Positions 37,496 to 47,107 of a stretch of DNA of 64,000 bases are shown here, piece after piece. Numbering within the stretch: position 1 is the stretch's first letter; every line of letters starts with the position of its first letter. The notes beneath the pieces were generated by a model. That model was not told the DNA's origin, ran no database searches, and saw only the letters and a program-made list of their open reading frames with translations. Source of the stretch: Leptospira sanjuanensis (lineage in GTDB: Bacteria; Spirochaetota; Leptospiria; Leptospirales; Leptospiraceae); contig NZ_JAIZBH010000002.1 in assembly GCF_022267375.1 (NCBI RefSeq), positions 1 to 64,000 on the forward strand, given 5' to 3'. Both the position numbers and the translations under genes were made by a program.

Positions 37496-37652
37496 ATAAA
37501 ACTCCGAAACAGGAAACGCGATTTTTTCAAATCAATCTTTCAAAAGAATCGCTTTGTATTTTTACAAACTATAACAAATCGGATTTCGAAAAGCTGCTCA
37601 GCTTATAGCTTGAAGAATAAAAGTTAAATCTGAATGATAGATCGACTTCCCT

Positions 37653-39278
37653 TTAATGAGAGGGAACGGTTGCGGGCATTTTAGGATCAAACGCACAAAC
37701 TCGATTTCTTCCGGAAGACTTTGCACGATACAAGGCTTGATCCGCGTTCGCAAAGGCTTCTTCCAAGTTTCTCTTTCCTTGTGAAATTCCGATACTCAAT
37801 GTCACCGGCCTTCCATCCTCGAGGTGAATTCGATTCTCCACTTCTTTGCGCAAGTTTTCCGCGATGTTTATCGAGTCCTCTTGCGTCGCTCCGAATAAAA
37901 AGACTGCGAATTCTTCCCCGCCCCAACGGCAAACGGCATCGCTTTGTCGCACGGAATCGTTCAATACCTGTGCGACTTTCACGAGCGTTTTGTCCCCCGT
38001 CTCATGGCCGAATTTATCGTTCACCTGCTTGAAGTGATCGATATCCACCATCAAGATCGTCCAATCGTGCTTTCCGTTACGGCTTTGACGGTTTCCGATC
38101 GCAAGAGACTTCTGTGTTAATTTCAAAAATCCCCGGCGATTCCAAATGCCGGTCAATGGATCGGTATGAATCAACGTGGAAACCTGATTCATCGATGATC
38201 TCAGCTTAATATAGAGAATCAGAACGATGGAAAACGTGAATACGAGAGCCCAAAACGGCAATAGATTTTTCAATATGTAAAGAATATATTCAAAAATCTT
38301 AATTTCGTGAACGAGCCACATCTCGTTGTTTTTAATCTGAAATCCTATCCAAAAACTACCGTCTTTGATAAAGAACGATTCTTCGGGGGTCATGATCAGG
38401 GAAGCGACGTTTACCGGCAGCCGGTCGTTCAGTTTAAACGGACCGGGTTTTGCGACGATCTTTCCGTTTTCGTCGATGAGCATGCTTTCTCCGATACAAT
38501 CCCCGCTTTCTAAAATTCTCCGCATCGCATCCAAACCGATATCGATCGATGCGACCCCTAAGAATTTCCCTTTTACATACACGGGCTCGGAAACGGTGAT
38601 CATCAAACCCTTTCCGGCAAGATCTTCATAGAGATCGGTGATGATCTGACGTCCTTGCGGGTTTGCCTGCGGATTGGCCTGAGTCCAGAAAGGTCCGGTG
38701 TAGAGATCGTCCGTGAAATAATAATTTTCGTCCTTGAATTTGGGAGTGATGTAAAGGAATTTCTGCGCGGATAAATAATAAGCCCATACGACTTCGCTTT
38801 GTTTTTCGGTGAGGGATTCGAATTGTCCTCTTAAACTCAACGCGGCTTCGATTTCCTTCAAATGCTGCGGCTCGACCTTTGCGATCGATCCGACCGCGGT
38901 GAGCGTTCCCGCATCCGCGCCGTCGATCAACTCACGGCTTACATTGGGAATTCCGAAACGATTCAGATTCGGATAGGTCTTTAACTTTTTCAGCAAACTC
39001 GGATTGGCAGGCACATCCTCATTAAAGTTGAGATAATCGGCAATCGACAAGCCCAGGGCTCTCGTCTGCGATCCCACTCTGCGGATATAATCGTTCATCA
39101 CGCGGGCTCTCATGCCTACGATCCGATCGATTTCTTTTTCCATTCTAAGATTTTCGTAGATGAGAAACAAAAACATTAGAATCAAAATCACGGCTAAGAG
39201 AGAGAAGATGATTCGCTTTTTGATTCTTACCTTTTCGACTTGTACACCGATACGATTCTTTAACTGCAATGGATTCAC
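37653..39278 (-). CDS. Cache-domain diguanylate cyclase (GGDEF) A
   Basis: 541 residues, GTG start with GAGG upstream. Membrane helix (about 23-43), a periplasmic dCache-like sensor to about 335 ([18 protein letters not shown] and [16 protein letters not shown] typical), second helix (about 340-362), then a GGDEF domain. [30 protein letters not shown] and RWGGEEF are complete, with an inhibitory RxxD (RQSD) five residues before GGEEF, so it should make c-di-GMP with product feedback. The periplasmic ligand is unknown. The neighbour at 39745 is a close paralogue in tandem. Confidence 0.9.
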   Translation of the reverse strand: MNPLQLKNRIGVQVEKVRIKKRIIFSLLAVILILMFLFLIYENLRMEKEIDRIVGMRARVMNDYIRRVGSQTRALGLSIADYLNFNEDVPANPSLLKKLKTYPNLNRFGIPNVSRELIDGADAGTLTAVGSIAKVEPQHLKEIEAALSLRGQFESLTEKQSEVVWAYYLSAQKFLYITPKFKDENYYFTDDLYTGPFWTQANPQANPQGRQIITDLYEDLAGKGLMITVSEPVYVKGKFLGVASIDIGLDAMRRILESGDCIGESMLIDENGKIVAKPGPFKLNDRLPVNVASLIMTPEESFFIKDGSFWIGFQIKNNEMWLVHEIKIFEYILYILKNLLPFWALVFTFSIVLILYIKLRSSMNQVSTLIHTDPLTGIWNRRGFLKLTQKSLAIGNRQSRNGKHDWTILMVDIDHFKQVNDKFGHETGDKTLVKVAQVLNDSVRQSDAVCRWGGEEFAVFLFGATQEDSINIAENLRKEVENRIHLEDGRPVTLSIGISQGKRNLEEAFANADQALYRAKSSGRNRVCAFDPKMPATVPSH

Positions 39279-39744
39279 CTCGAGAACGGAACCGTTGGAC
39301 CGTTCTCGAAGCCGATACTATCAACTCTTTTCAAAAATAAATCCAAAATCTTTTTCAGCACTTCTCAAAATAAAATTTGAGAATCAATCCTTTAAATTGT
39401 AGAAGATATGAATCTTTAGATGTTTTTCCTCCCAATAGATTGGCAAAAAGTTCTTCAGATTTGACAAAAACGCAACCGTTCCGAGTTTCGAGATGGATTA
39501 TAAACATGAAATTCTGTTAGCCAACGGATCGCATGATCACTTCGCATACATTATATAACAAAAAGAATTTTTCCGCATTGTGTTTGGATTCAAAGAAGAT
39601 TTGGGCTCAGCGAAAGAAATAATTTCATCTTATAATAAGGAAAGATGAGACAAGGAAAGCATCGACGAAAAATCCGAGAGCGGGCGTCACTTCCGTTTAG
39701 CAAACGAATTCAATCTTTATAATATATCGTCGCCCACGGACGAT
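39279..39744. other. Gene-free AT-rich stretch between the two GGDEF genes
   Basis: 466 bases on the same strand as both neighbours. No gene or strong hairpin seen; it should contain a separate promoter for gene A. Confidence 0.4.
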
Positions 39745-41325
39745 TCAAATCAAATCCGTGACGGTTTCAAATACGCAGACTCGATTTCTTCCGGATGTTT
39801 TGGCCTGATACAATGCTTGGTCGGCGTGAGTAAAGGCTTCCTCCAAACCGCTTCTACCTCCTCTTCCTTCCGAAATGCCGATGCTCAGCGTTACGGCTTT
39901 TCCGTCTTGTAGAAAGACTTTGTTTTCCACTTCCTTGCGGAGATGTTCGGCGATGTTCACGGAATCTTCCGGATTGGCTCCGAATAAAAATACGGCGAAT
40001 TCTTCCCCGCCCCAGCGACAAAGCGCATCGCTCTGTCGAATACAGGTTCCGAGCACTTGCGCGACTTTGACGAGAATTCGATCTCCCGTATCGTGTCCGA
40101 ATTGATCGTTCACTTGTTTGAAGTGATCTATATCGATCATCAGAATGGTCCAGTTTTGTCCGTGGCGATTGCTGATCGCGAGAGCCTTTTGTGTCAGTTT
40201 TAAAAAACCGCGACGATTCGCGATTCCCGTCAACGGATCGGTGTGAATCAATTGGGAAACATGTTCCATCGAGGACTTCAACTTTATATAAAGAATGAGC
40301 ACGATCCCGAGCGCGCAAACAAGTCCCCAGAACGGCAATAAACCCGTAATGATGTAGAGAATAAACCAAATCGCGGAAATCCGATGTATTAAACGGACAT
40401 CACCTTCTTTGATGTCGAAGAAAACCCAGTAATTTCCGCCCTGTAGAAAGAATTTCTCCGAAGGTCCGCTTGGAACTTGAATCAACGAATCGTTCAAATC
40501 GATCGGCGCCACTTTTGCGATGATCCGATTGTTTTCGTCGATCAGAATACTTTCTCCGATACAATCCCCCACTTCCAAAATTCTCCGCATCGCATCCAAA
40601 CCTATGTCGATCGAAGCGACCCCGAGAAAACGATCTCGAAAATACACGGGCTCGGAAACGGTGATCATCAAACCTTGATCGATGATATCGTTGTATAATC
40701 CGGTGATGACCTGTCTGCGATCCGGATTGGCCTCGGGAGTCGCTTGCACCCAAAACGGCCTTTCATACAATCCGTCATTGAATACGTCCTTGTAAACATT
40801 ACCTTTAGGCGCGTAATACATAAACCCCTGCGCGGATAAATAATACGCCCATATAAATTCGCTTTTTGTTTCTACAAGCGTATCGAATTGTCCTTTCAAA
40901 CCCAACGCGGCTTCCGCTTCTTTTAAAAGAAAGGGCGTAATCTGTTTGAAATACTGCGGCGCTGGGGAGGTTTGCGAGGTTTCCCCAGCAAGCGCTGGAG
41001 AATTCCTTACATCTCGATTTTCAATTCCGAACAATTTCAAACTCGGAAAGTTGCGGAACTTCCGAAGAACCGATGCGCTTGGAGTTTCATCCGAATGATA
41101 CAGCATCGCGTTCGTAATCGACGACCCCAATGCCTTGGTTTGATTGCTGACTCTACGAATGTAATCCTGCGTCACTCTCGCTCGCATCCAAACGATTCGA
41201 TGAATCTCTTCCTGTTTCTTTTTCGCTTCGTAAACGAACGTGCCTATGATTAAAACGGGGGCAATCGTCAAAACCATAAGAATCGTTTTTCGTTGAATTT
41301 TCTTCTCGTTCTGATGTACGTTCAT
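39745..41325 (-). CDS. Cache-domain diguanylate cyclase (GGDEF) B
   Basis: 526 residues with the same layout as the gene at 37653: membrane helix, periplasmic Cache sensor, second helix, GGDEF domain. [34 protein letters not shown] and RWGGEEF are all present, so activity and product inhibition are expected. Much of the sensor is shared with gene A (SGDCIGES versus [22 protein letters not shown] identical), but the part at about 95-150 differs and gains an insertion rich in Ser and Pro. A gene duplication followed by change in the sensor is the simplest reading. Confidence 0.9.
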   Translation of the reverse strand: MNVHQNEKKIQRKTILMVLTIAPVLIIGTFVYEAKKKQEEIHRIVWMRARVTQDYIRRVSNQTKALGSSITNAMLYHSDETPSASVLRKFRNFPSLKLFGIENRDVRNSPALAGETSQTSPAPQYFKQITPFLLKEAEAALGLKGQFDTLVETKSEFIWAYYLSAQGFMYYAPKGNVYKDVFNDGLYERPFWVQATPEANPDRRQVITGLYNDIIDQGLMITVSEPVYFRDRFLGVASIDIGLDAMRRILEVGDCIGESILIDENNRIIAKVAPIDLNDSLIQVPSGPSEKFFLQGGNYWVFFDIKEGDVRLIHRISAIWFILYIITGLLPFWGLVCALGIVLILYIKLKSSMEHVSQLIHTDPLTGIANRRGFLKLTQKALAISNRHGQNWTILMIDIDHFKQVNDQFGHDTGDRILVKVAQVLGTCIRQSDALCRWGGEEFAVFLFGANPEDSVNIAEHLRKEVENKVFLQDGKAVTLSIGISEGRGGRSGLEEAFTHADQALYQAKTSGRNRVCVFETVTDLI

Positions 41326-41782
41326 GCTTGGAATCGCTCGTATTTCCCGAGTGCAGAATCAGCAGGAAATTGATTCTACGCAAATGTTTATTTAATTTTA
41401 GCCAGTTTGGATCGTATGATTCTATATTTTAAGAAGGGATGGAACAAAGTTCCCAAAAGAACCTCGGGAAGAATGATAAAATGATAACTTTTTAGGAGGA
41501 TGACGTTTCTGAAGAAACAGAATGAATTCTGCTCGGAAGAGGTTCCTTTTGTCGGAACGGATTTAAGTGAATTCTAAAAAATTCCTTAAAAAGAATTCAT
41601 TTCAATAACTTGAAACGCAATTTAGACACAATTAGAAAGATGATTCGAAAAGCAAAAAGAAGAATGAAAATTTTAAAATCAAATTATAAAAGAAGAACGA
41701 GCCTCTTCTTCGATTCGATCGCGGAAGAGACTGCTTTCCGCAAGCAAGTCAACGCTCGTTGCTTGCGGAATTTGCGATCCGA
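41326..41782. other. Gene-free AT-rich stretch with FecR-gene hairpin at its end
   Basis: Contains no credible gene. The one clear structure is the hairpin at 41736-41770, listed separately; the remainder is the upstream region of the GGDEF B gene. Confidence 0.4.
41736..41770 (-). terminator. Strong hairpin downstream of FecR lipoprotein gene
   Basis: Perfect 12-base arms TTCCGCAAGCAA (41736-41747) and TTGCTTGCGGAA (41759-41770) with an 11-base loop, flanked by an outer GATCGC/GCGATC pair. It begins 13 bases after the stop at 41783. There is no long T run, so it may act as a terminator or as an mRNA 3' end stabiliser. Confidence 0.5.
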
Positions 41783-42481
41783 TTAAGGGGTTGCGAATTT
41801 TTTCTTAACCAATTCCAAAACCGTTCGGAATTGTTCCGGCGTCATTTTGCTCTGAGCGCCCAATTGCGAATTTTCCAAATCGCTGTGCTCATGGCTGTAC
41901 GGTACATTCGATTTTTGTAAATCGGCGGGCGTGATGTAAATCGTTTTGTTTCCTTTGGTTACCGCCAGGTAATCGGAATCGTTGATCTTTTTGGAATGAC
42001 TCTGCATATTTTCCAATTCGATTTGACCTTCGCAATGACAAGTAAACGTCATATCCTCGTAGATCGAAGTATAAAATTTAGTTCCCCGTACGCCCGCCGT
42101 TGTGGTCGGCGTGTGCAGGCTCATCCGATCGGTTTTGAGAAGTTTGTTCGCAAGAATCCAAGAGCTTCCTTTGTTTTGAAGAAACGACTTCTCGTCGGCG
42201 TCCGCCTTGACTTGAAACTCGGAATCCGATTCGATTTCGATCACGTAAGAATTCTCCCCAAATACGAGCGTAGCGACCGATTGAGGACCTGTAACGATCG
42301 TATCTCCGACTTCGAGCACTTGCGAAACGGAGGCCTTGCGTTTTTGATCCCCTCTTTGAACGCTCACATCGCCCTTAACGAATGTGATCGCGCCTTTGTG
42401 CGGATCCGTTTGTTTTTTTCCGCAATCGGCCAAGAACGCGGCGATACAAACCGCAAAGAACAACATCTCGATTCTTTTCAT
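41783..42481 (-). CDS. FecR-domain lipoprotein
   Basis: 232 residues from the ATG at 42481, which has GGGAG seven bases upstream; in-frame ATGs further up lack this. A signal peptide ends at FLADC, a spirochaetal lipobox. Residues about 30-160 match the FecR domain: [38 protein letters not shown], and [18 protein letters not shown]. In Leptospira such proteins are periplasm-facing lipoproteins of unknown role, not the iron-dicitrate regulator itself. A His-rich stretch (YSHEHSD) follows. A strong hairpin lies just after the stop. Confidence 0.88.
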   Translation of the reverse strand: MKRIEMLFFAVCIAAFLADCGKKQTDPHKGAITFVKGDVSVQRGDQKRKASVSQVLEVGDTIVTGPQSVATLVFGENSYVIEIESDSEFQVKADADEKSFLQNKGSSWILANKLLKTDRMSLHTPTTTAGVRGTKFYTSIYEDMTFTCHCEGQIELENMQSHSKKINDSDYLAVTKGNKTIYITPADLQKSNVPYSHEHSDLENSQLGAQSKMTPEQFRTVLELVKKKFATP

Positions 42482-42620
42482 AAATTCTCCCATAGATAAA
42501 GTCAGGTTTTGAAATCGAACTCCAAACAATGTTCTCGGATTGTGAAAAGGCAAACGAAATATTTCCGATCGGATTCCTGAATTCTTTTTTGCGGAGTCGA
42601 ATTAGAATCGAATCTTAAAT

Positions 42621-43727
42621 TTACAGCGAAGAAAGCCTGTTTTTTCGGTAGAGGGCGGGCGACAGACCCGTGGCTTTTAGGAATTGAGAATTGAACGCCG
42701 ATTTGGAATTGAATCCCACTTCGAATCCGATATCCAGCACGGCCTTTTGCGGTTCTTCAATCAGAAGCCGACACGCTTCCTGAACGCGATAATGATTGAC
42801 GAGTTCGTAAAAACTCATTCTCTGAACTTCGTTGAGATAACGGGAAGTTTGATGCAGACTCAAACCCAGACCGGCGGCGAGATCGATCAGTCTCAATTCT
42901 CCGTCCCGATAAAAGGCGCGGCTTTCCATCATCTCCTTGAGCTTCCGATCGGCTTGCAGAATTTCTTCGCTTAACAAAACGGTGTTTTGATACTTGGAGC
43001 TTTGGATCGCCACGGTCATCTCGTTGAAAAACGCGGGGTGATTTTCCCGCAAAACGAACATCAAAAGAACGACCGAAACGATGCAGGAAGCGCCCGTTTT
43101 AAACAGAATTTCGTTTTTCAAAAAGAAAGCGGAGCCGATGAGGACGTTCGCCGATACGGGCAATAGAAGAATGATCCACACGAGTTTCAATTCATAGATC
43201 TCGTATTTCCGGCTGATCCGCAGATAAACACGCAGGCAAAGAATGGAATATAAGGAAACTTGAATGCACGCAAGAAAAGTCGCGAGATGAATCGGGTCCC
43301 ATTGAAATCTGCGGAAGCTGTTCGAAACCCCTTCTTTCAAAACGTCCGGTTCCTGCAAAAAATAGGCGATTTCGAAAATCGCGAATACGACCGCGGGTAT
43401 AAAATGAAACCAGTATCTGACTCCGATTTCCCGAAAGGAAATCCTTCCTTCGGAAATTTTATGGAGATGGGATTTTACGTAAACATATACGAGCGGACCT
43501 ACGAGCGTGATTCCCGTAAATAAAAAACAGAATAAATACGGAACCGCAAGCAGGGAAGGTTCGAAATACCAGGCATAACGAAGCAAAATGCTTCCGGTAA
43601 GACATTGGATGAGGATCAAAGTCGGATTGATCGGAGTTTTTTTGACCGATTCCAAAATCGAATAGAAGAAGGCGTTCGCCGCTCCGAAGTAAATAAAGAA
43701 TGTCAGACTCGAATTCAGATATTCCAT
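42621..43727 (-). CDS. Membrane-anchored AraC-family regulator (paralogue 4)
   Basis: 368 residues. Seven hydrophobic segments (about 5-235), then the AraC domain with RLIDLAAGLGLSLHQTSRYL and DIGFEVGFNSKSAFNSQFLK, ending TGLSPALYRKNRL. The closing helix and the spacing match the other three membrane-AraC proteins in this window. It is divergent from the C45-type acyltransferase gene at 43860, which is a possible target. The gene-free gap between the two is only 132 bases, so their promoters must be close or overlapping. Confidence 0.86.
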   Translation of the reverse strand: MEYLNSSLTFFIYFGAANAFFYSILESVKKTPINPTLILIQCLTGSILLRYAWYFEPSLLAVPYLFCFLFTGITLVGPLVYVYVKSHLHKISEGRISFREIGVRYWFHFIPAVVFAIFEIAYFLQEPDVLKEGVSNSFRRFQWDPIHLATFLACIQVSLYSILCLRVYLRISRKYEIYELKLVWIILLLPVSANVLIGSAFFLKNEILFKTGASCIVSVVLLMFVLRENHPAFFNEMTVAIQSSKYQNTVLLSEEILQADRKLKEMMESRAFYRDGELRLIDLAAGLGLSLHQTSRYLNEVQRMSFYELVNHYRVQEACRLLIEEPQKAVLDIGFEVGFNSKSAFNSQFLKATGLSPALYRKNRLSSL

Positions 43728-43859
43728 CTTTTTGATTCCGTTTCGTTTTTCAAATTCTTCCCGGACGATTCGCGGTTTAACGACCTATCCGATAGGATCG
43801 CACGGCCCAACCGATCGGGAAGGTCGATCCTTCTTCCCCGATGGTTTATAGTTTCGGAC

Positions 43860-45602
43860 ATGAAACGCAAAACACATCCTCTCGCAGTCGTACATCTCAT
43901 AGGAACCCAGGAAGAAATGGGACGTCAGTTCGGTGAAATCATGAAGAACATCGGAGAGTTCGAACCGATCTTCGATTTTTATCCGGTTATGGCGCGCAAC
44001 TTACTCTTAGGTAGCCTTCCACGCGACAAACGCAATTTCCCCGCAAAAGGATTCCTATCCATGTATCTCAAGTTCGCGCAGAATCAAATGAGAAAACGCA
44101 GGCCGGAAGAATTTTCTAAACGGACAATCGCCGCGTTGCAAGCCGCGGGTAAAACCGCCAAGATCGAGAAGGATCTGTTCACGATGGATGCGTTTCAAAA
44201 CTCGGTGGGACTTTTAGGCGCGATTCAGATGTTGCCCGAACTCGCCCACTTCGGCGGATTCGGTAATTCGCAATTGGTGCCCGCCTGCACGAGCGCGGCG
44301 GTCTGGGGAAGTCACAGCAAGGACGGAATGTTATATCACGCCCGGAACTTCGACTTTCCGGGAGTCGACGTATGGGATTTAAGACCCGTGGTGGTTTTTT
44401 GCACTCCGGTAAACGGCCTTCGATACGGATACGTCACTTGCAGAGGAGCGGACGCTCCCGGAATCACGGCGTTCAACGAAGCGGGATTGACTCTTTCGTT
44501 TCACACCCGCTTTCACAAAAAGATCGGATCCAAAGGTTTGGGAGTGATCGACTTCGGGCATAAGATCATTTCCGAATCGCATAACATCGATGAGGCGGTC
44601 GAGATCGCGAGAAAACACAAAATCAACTCCACGTGGGGAGCGATCGTTACGAGTTTCCGGGACAAAGTTTCAAAGGCGGCGGTCATCGAAACCAACTTCG
44701 GCGATATGGACGTTACGTATTCCCAAGCGGGTTCGGAATCCTTCGTAAACACCAATCACTATTTGAGTCCGCGTCTGCAAAGCGGAGAGATCTTGGCTTC
44801 TCCGGTTTTTTACAATCACACGTTCGGAAGATACAAACGAGCGCATCAGATTCTCGCCCAAAGCCGTTCCAAAGGAACGAGCGTAAAGGATCTGCAGAAT
44901 TTGTTAAACGACACGGTTGATCCGAGTAGCGGAGAATTTCGAGTCATGGGTTCCACGATCCGTCAGATCACGTCCGTTAAATCGGTGGTGATGAGCCCGG
45001 AAGCGCAGAAACTTTATATCTCCGTCGGAGCCGCCCCCACGGGAGAAGGACCGTATCTCGAAATTCCGATCGTCTGGGAGGACGGGCCCGGCTATTCAAT
45101 CGTCGATCCGAGCGGCAAACGTACGTCGATCGCAAAGAAAAAGTCGATTCAATCGGAAAAGCCCACGGCCGTCGAACATTATAAAGAAGCGATGTTGATC
45201 AACGACAATCCGCAGTTAGGCGGAATCCCCGAGATATTCGATCAACTGGAGCAGGCAAAGAGGCTCTCACTCAAAGATCCGGCCCTTTCCTTTTTGCAAG
45301 CGATCCTCAAGTTGGAAACGGGAGAATGGAACGAAGCGATCCGGCTTTTAGAGGAATCTGCCGCGTACGAATCCGGTTCCTTCCGAAAAAACCAGGCTCA
45401 TCTTTGGCTCGCTCGCACCCAGTCCGCGATCGGAAAGAAAAAGACGGCGGATCATTATTACGAAAAGGTAATGAACGGTCCGAACACCGCGGACGGTTTG
45501 ATTTGGAAAAAGAAAGCCGTGGCGGACAAAGGGTCATATTCCAAACGAAAATTGAAACAGGTTTCGCCGAATTTTCTGTTGGTCGACGTGAACGAACTCT
45601 GA
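43860..45602 (+). CDS. C45-type (acyl-CoA:6-APA acyltransferase-like) Ntn hydrolase with TPR end
   Basis: 580 residues from the ATG at 43860; the longer frame overlaps the divergent regulator and is not used. Family marks: LIGTQEEMGRQFGEIM near the start; nucleophile C143 in VPACTSAAVWG, exposed when the precursor cuts itself; MLYHARNFDFPG; and FNEAGLTLSFHT. The C45 group includes isopenicillin N acyltransferase and phospholipase B-like proteins, which hydrolyse or transfer acyl amides. The last ~150 residues look like two TPR units (LSFLQAILKLETGEWNEAIR). No signal peptide. Substrate unknown. Confidence 0.83.
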   Translation: MKRKTHPLAVVHLIGTQEEMGRQFGEIMKNIGEFEPIFDFYPVMARNLLLGSLPRDKRNFPAKGFLSMYLKFAQNQMRKRRPEEFSKRTIAALQAAGKTAKIEKDLFTMDAFQNSVGLLGAIQMLPELAHFGGFGNSQLVPACTSAAVWGSHSKDGMLYHARNFDFPGVDVWDLRPVVVFCTPVNGLRYGYVTCRGADAPGITAFNEAGLTLSFHTRFHKKIGSKGLGVIDFGHKIISESHNIDEAVEIARKHKINSTWGAIVTSFRDKVSKAAVIETNFGDMDVTYSQAGSESFVNTNHYLSPRLQSGEILASPVFYNHTFGRYKRAHQILAQSRSKGTSVKDLQNLLNDTVDPSSGEFRVMGSTIRQITSVKSVVMSPEAQKLYISVGAAPTGEGPYLEIPIVWEDGPGYSIVDPSGKRTSIAKKKSIQSEKPTAVEHYKEAMLINDNPQLGGIPEIFDQLEQAKRLSLKDPALSFLQAILKLETGEWNEAIRLLEESAAYESGSFRKNQAHLWLARTQSAIGKKKTADHYYEKVMNGPNTADGLIWKKKAVADKGSYSKRKLKQVSPNFLLVDVNEL

Positions 45603-45717
45603 AGAAAACGAAGAATTGCTTTTCCAAAAAAAGACATTTGTCATTCTTTCCAAATAAGAATCGCTAAGAACGTTCCGTTGAATTCGGATCGTTTTTGTTT
45701 CTTGAGGGAATTAACGT

Positions 45718-46101
45718 ATGAATTTGGAAGCAGCAAAGAATTTCTGTGTTCGCTGGTTGTCCGCTTGGACCGGTAATCGGCCGGAACATCTTCTCACCTT
45801 TTATGCGGACGACGCGTTTTATTCCGATCCGACCGCAAAGAAAGGCTTGCGAGGCCGCGGAAAACTTCTTTCCTACTTTAGGATTTTACTTCGGAATAAT
45901 CCGAACTGGGTTTGGACGCACGACGAAATCATTCCGAACGAGAAAGGATTCGTTTTAAAATGGAAAGCGGTGATTCCCGTTCGGGATACGGAAGTGATCG
46001 AATACGGAATGGACATCGTGGAAGTGGAAAACGAAAAGATCACCCGCAACGAAGTTTATTTCGACACGAGAAAGCTGATGGAAACGATTCAGAATCGTTG
46101 A
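45718..46101 (+). CDS. SnoaL/NTF2-like protein
   Basis: 127 residues, the normal size of the SnoaL-like fold (cone-shaped alpha+beta barrel). Pattern: FCVRWLSAWTGNRPEHLLTF YADDAFYSDPT, then GLRGRGKLLSYFRILL and a run of strands ending NEVYFDTRKL. Members include hydroxysteroid isomerases, polyketide cyclases and many of unknown use. GAGGGA lies before the ATG. It is 115 bases after the C45-type gene and convergent with the HD-GYP gene, 7 bases away. Function not known. Confidence 0.8.
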   Translation: MNLEAAKNFCVRWLSAWTGNRPEHLLTFYADDAFYSDPTAKKGLRGRGKLLSYFRILLRNNPNWVWTHDEIIPNEKGFVLKWKAVIPVRDTEVIEYGMDIVEVENEKITRNEVYFDTRKLMETIQNR

Positions 46102-46108
46102 AAGAAAG

Positions 46109-47107
46109 TTACGATCCTTCCGCCCAGCGTTCTCTTACTTCGAGAAGTTTCGGCATCACTTCCAAAAAGATCGGAATCAAACTCGGATCAAAGTGTTTGC
46201 CGGATTCTTTTTGAATGTAATCGATCGCTTCCGAAATTTCCCAAGCTTTCTTATACGGCCTTTGCGTCGTGAGCGCATCGAAAACATCGGCTAACGCGAC
46301 GATACGAGCCTCGATCGGAATCGCTTCCTCTTTCAATCCGCCCGGGTATCCGGAGCCGTCCCATTTTTCATGATGATTCAATGCGATCGTCTTCGCTAAT
46401 TGCAACAATCTGGAATCGTGATCGCCGATGATTTCCGCTCCGATGGTGGGATGTTTTTTCATCACTTCCCATTCTTCGGGATCGAGCTTTCCTTGTTTTT
46501 GTAATATATTATCCGGAATTCCGATCTTCCCGATGTCGTGCATCGGAGAAGCGTGAAGCAAGTCCTCCGCGCAATCGGGAGAAAAGCCCGCGGCCAACGC
46601 GATGATACGGGAATAATGACTCATACGGATTACGTGAAGACCCGTTTCATTGTCCTTGTATTCGGCGGCAAGTCCGAGTCTTTGAATGATTTGCAGACGC
46701 GTTTCCCGAAGTTCCTCGGTTCGAACCAACGAAAGATGCGTTTTCACCCTTGCCTTTACGATCGCAGGGCTGATCGGTTTCGTGATATAATCCACCGCGC
46801 CCGAATCGAATCCGTCCGCTTCGTCTTCTTCGTCCGCCATCGCGGTCACGAAGATGATGGGAATTCTCGAAGTGGAAGGTTCGGCTCTGAGAATTCTACA
46901 CGTTTCATGACCGGTCATGCCGGGCATCATCACATCCAGAAGAATGATGTTCGGCTTTTCGGATTTGGCGAGTTCGATTCCTTTGTAACCGTCCTTCGCG
47001 AAGTACAAACGATAATCCGCGCTCAGAATCTGTTTCAACACCTGAAGATTCGCGGCTTCGTCGTCTATGATCAGAATTTTGGCCTGTGAATTCGTAACTA
47101 TGCTCAT
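46109..47107 (-). CDS. Response regulator with HD-GYP phosphodiesterase domain
   Basis: 332 residues. The N-terminal receiver domain (about 8-125) has the acidic pair in IIDDE, phospho-acceptor Asp in ILLDVMMPGMTG, and the Lys in DYITKP. The HD-GYP domain (about 140-320) has MHDIGKIGIPD and HHEKWDGSGYPGGL, followed by DVFDALTTQRPYK, so all key residues are kept and it should break down c-di-GMP when phosphorylated. Its ATG follows directly after the stop of the hybrid kinase, with no gap, making that kinase its likely partner. Confidence 0.93.
   Translation of the reverse strand: MSIVTNSQAKILIIDDEAANLQVLKQILSADYRLYFAKDGYKGIELAKSEKPNIILLDVMMPGMTGHETCRILRAEPSTSRIPIIFVTAMADEEDEADGFDSGAVDYITKPISPAIVKARVKTHLSLVRTEELRETRLQIIQRLGLAAEYKDNETGLHVIRMSHYSRIIALAAGFSPDCAEDLLHASPMHDIGKIGIPDNILQKQGKLDPEEWEVMKKHPTIGAEIIGDHDSRLLQLAKTIALNHHEKWDGSGYPGGLKEEAIPIEARIVALADVFDALTTQRPYKKAWEISEAIDYIQKESGKHFDPSLIPIFLEVMPKLLEVRERWAEGS

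Noticed and set aside
43605..43859. 85-residue N-terminal extension of the C45-type protein
   Set aside because: It overlaps the divergent AraC gene and has no family match; the conserved part starts near 43860.
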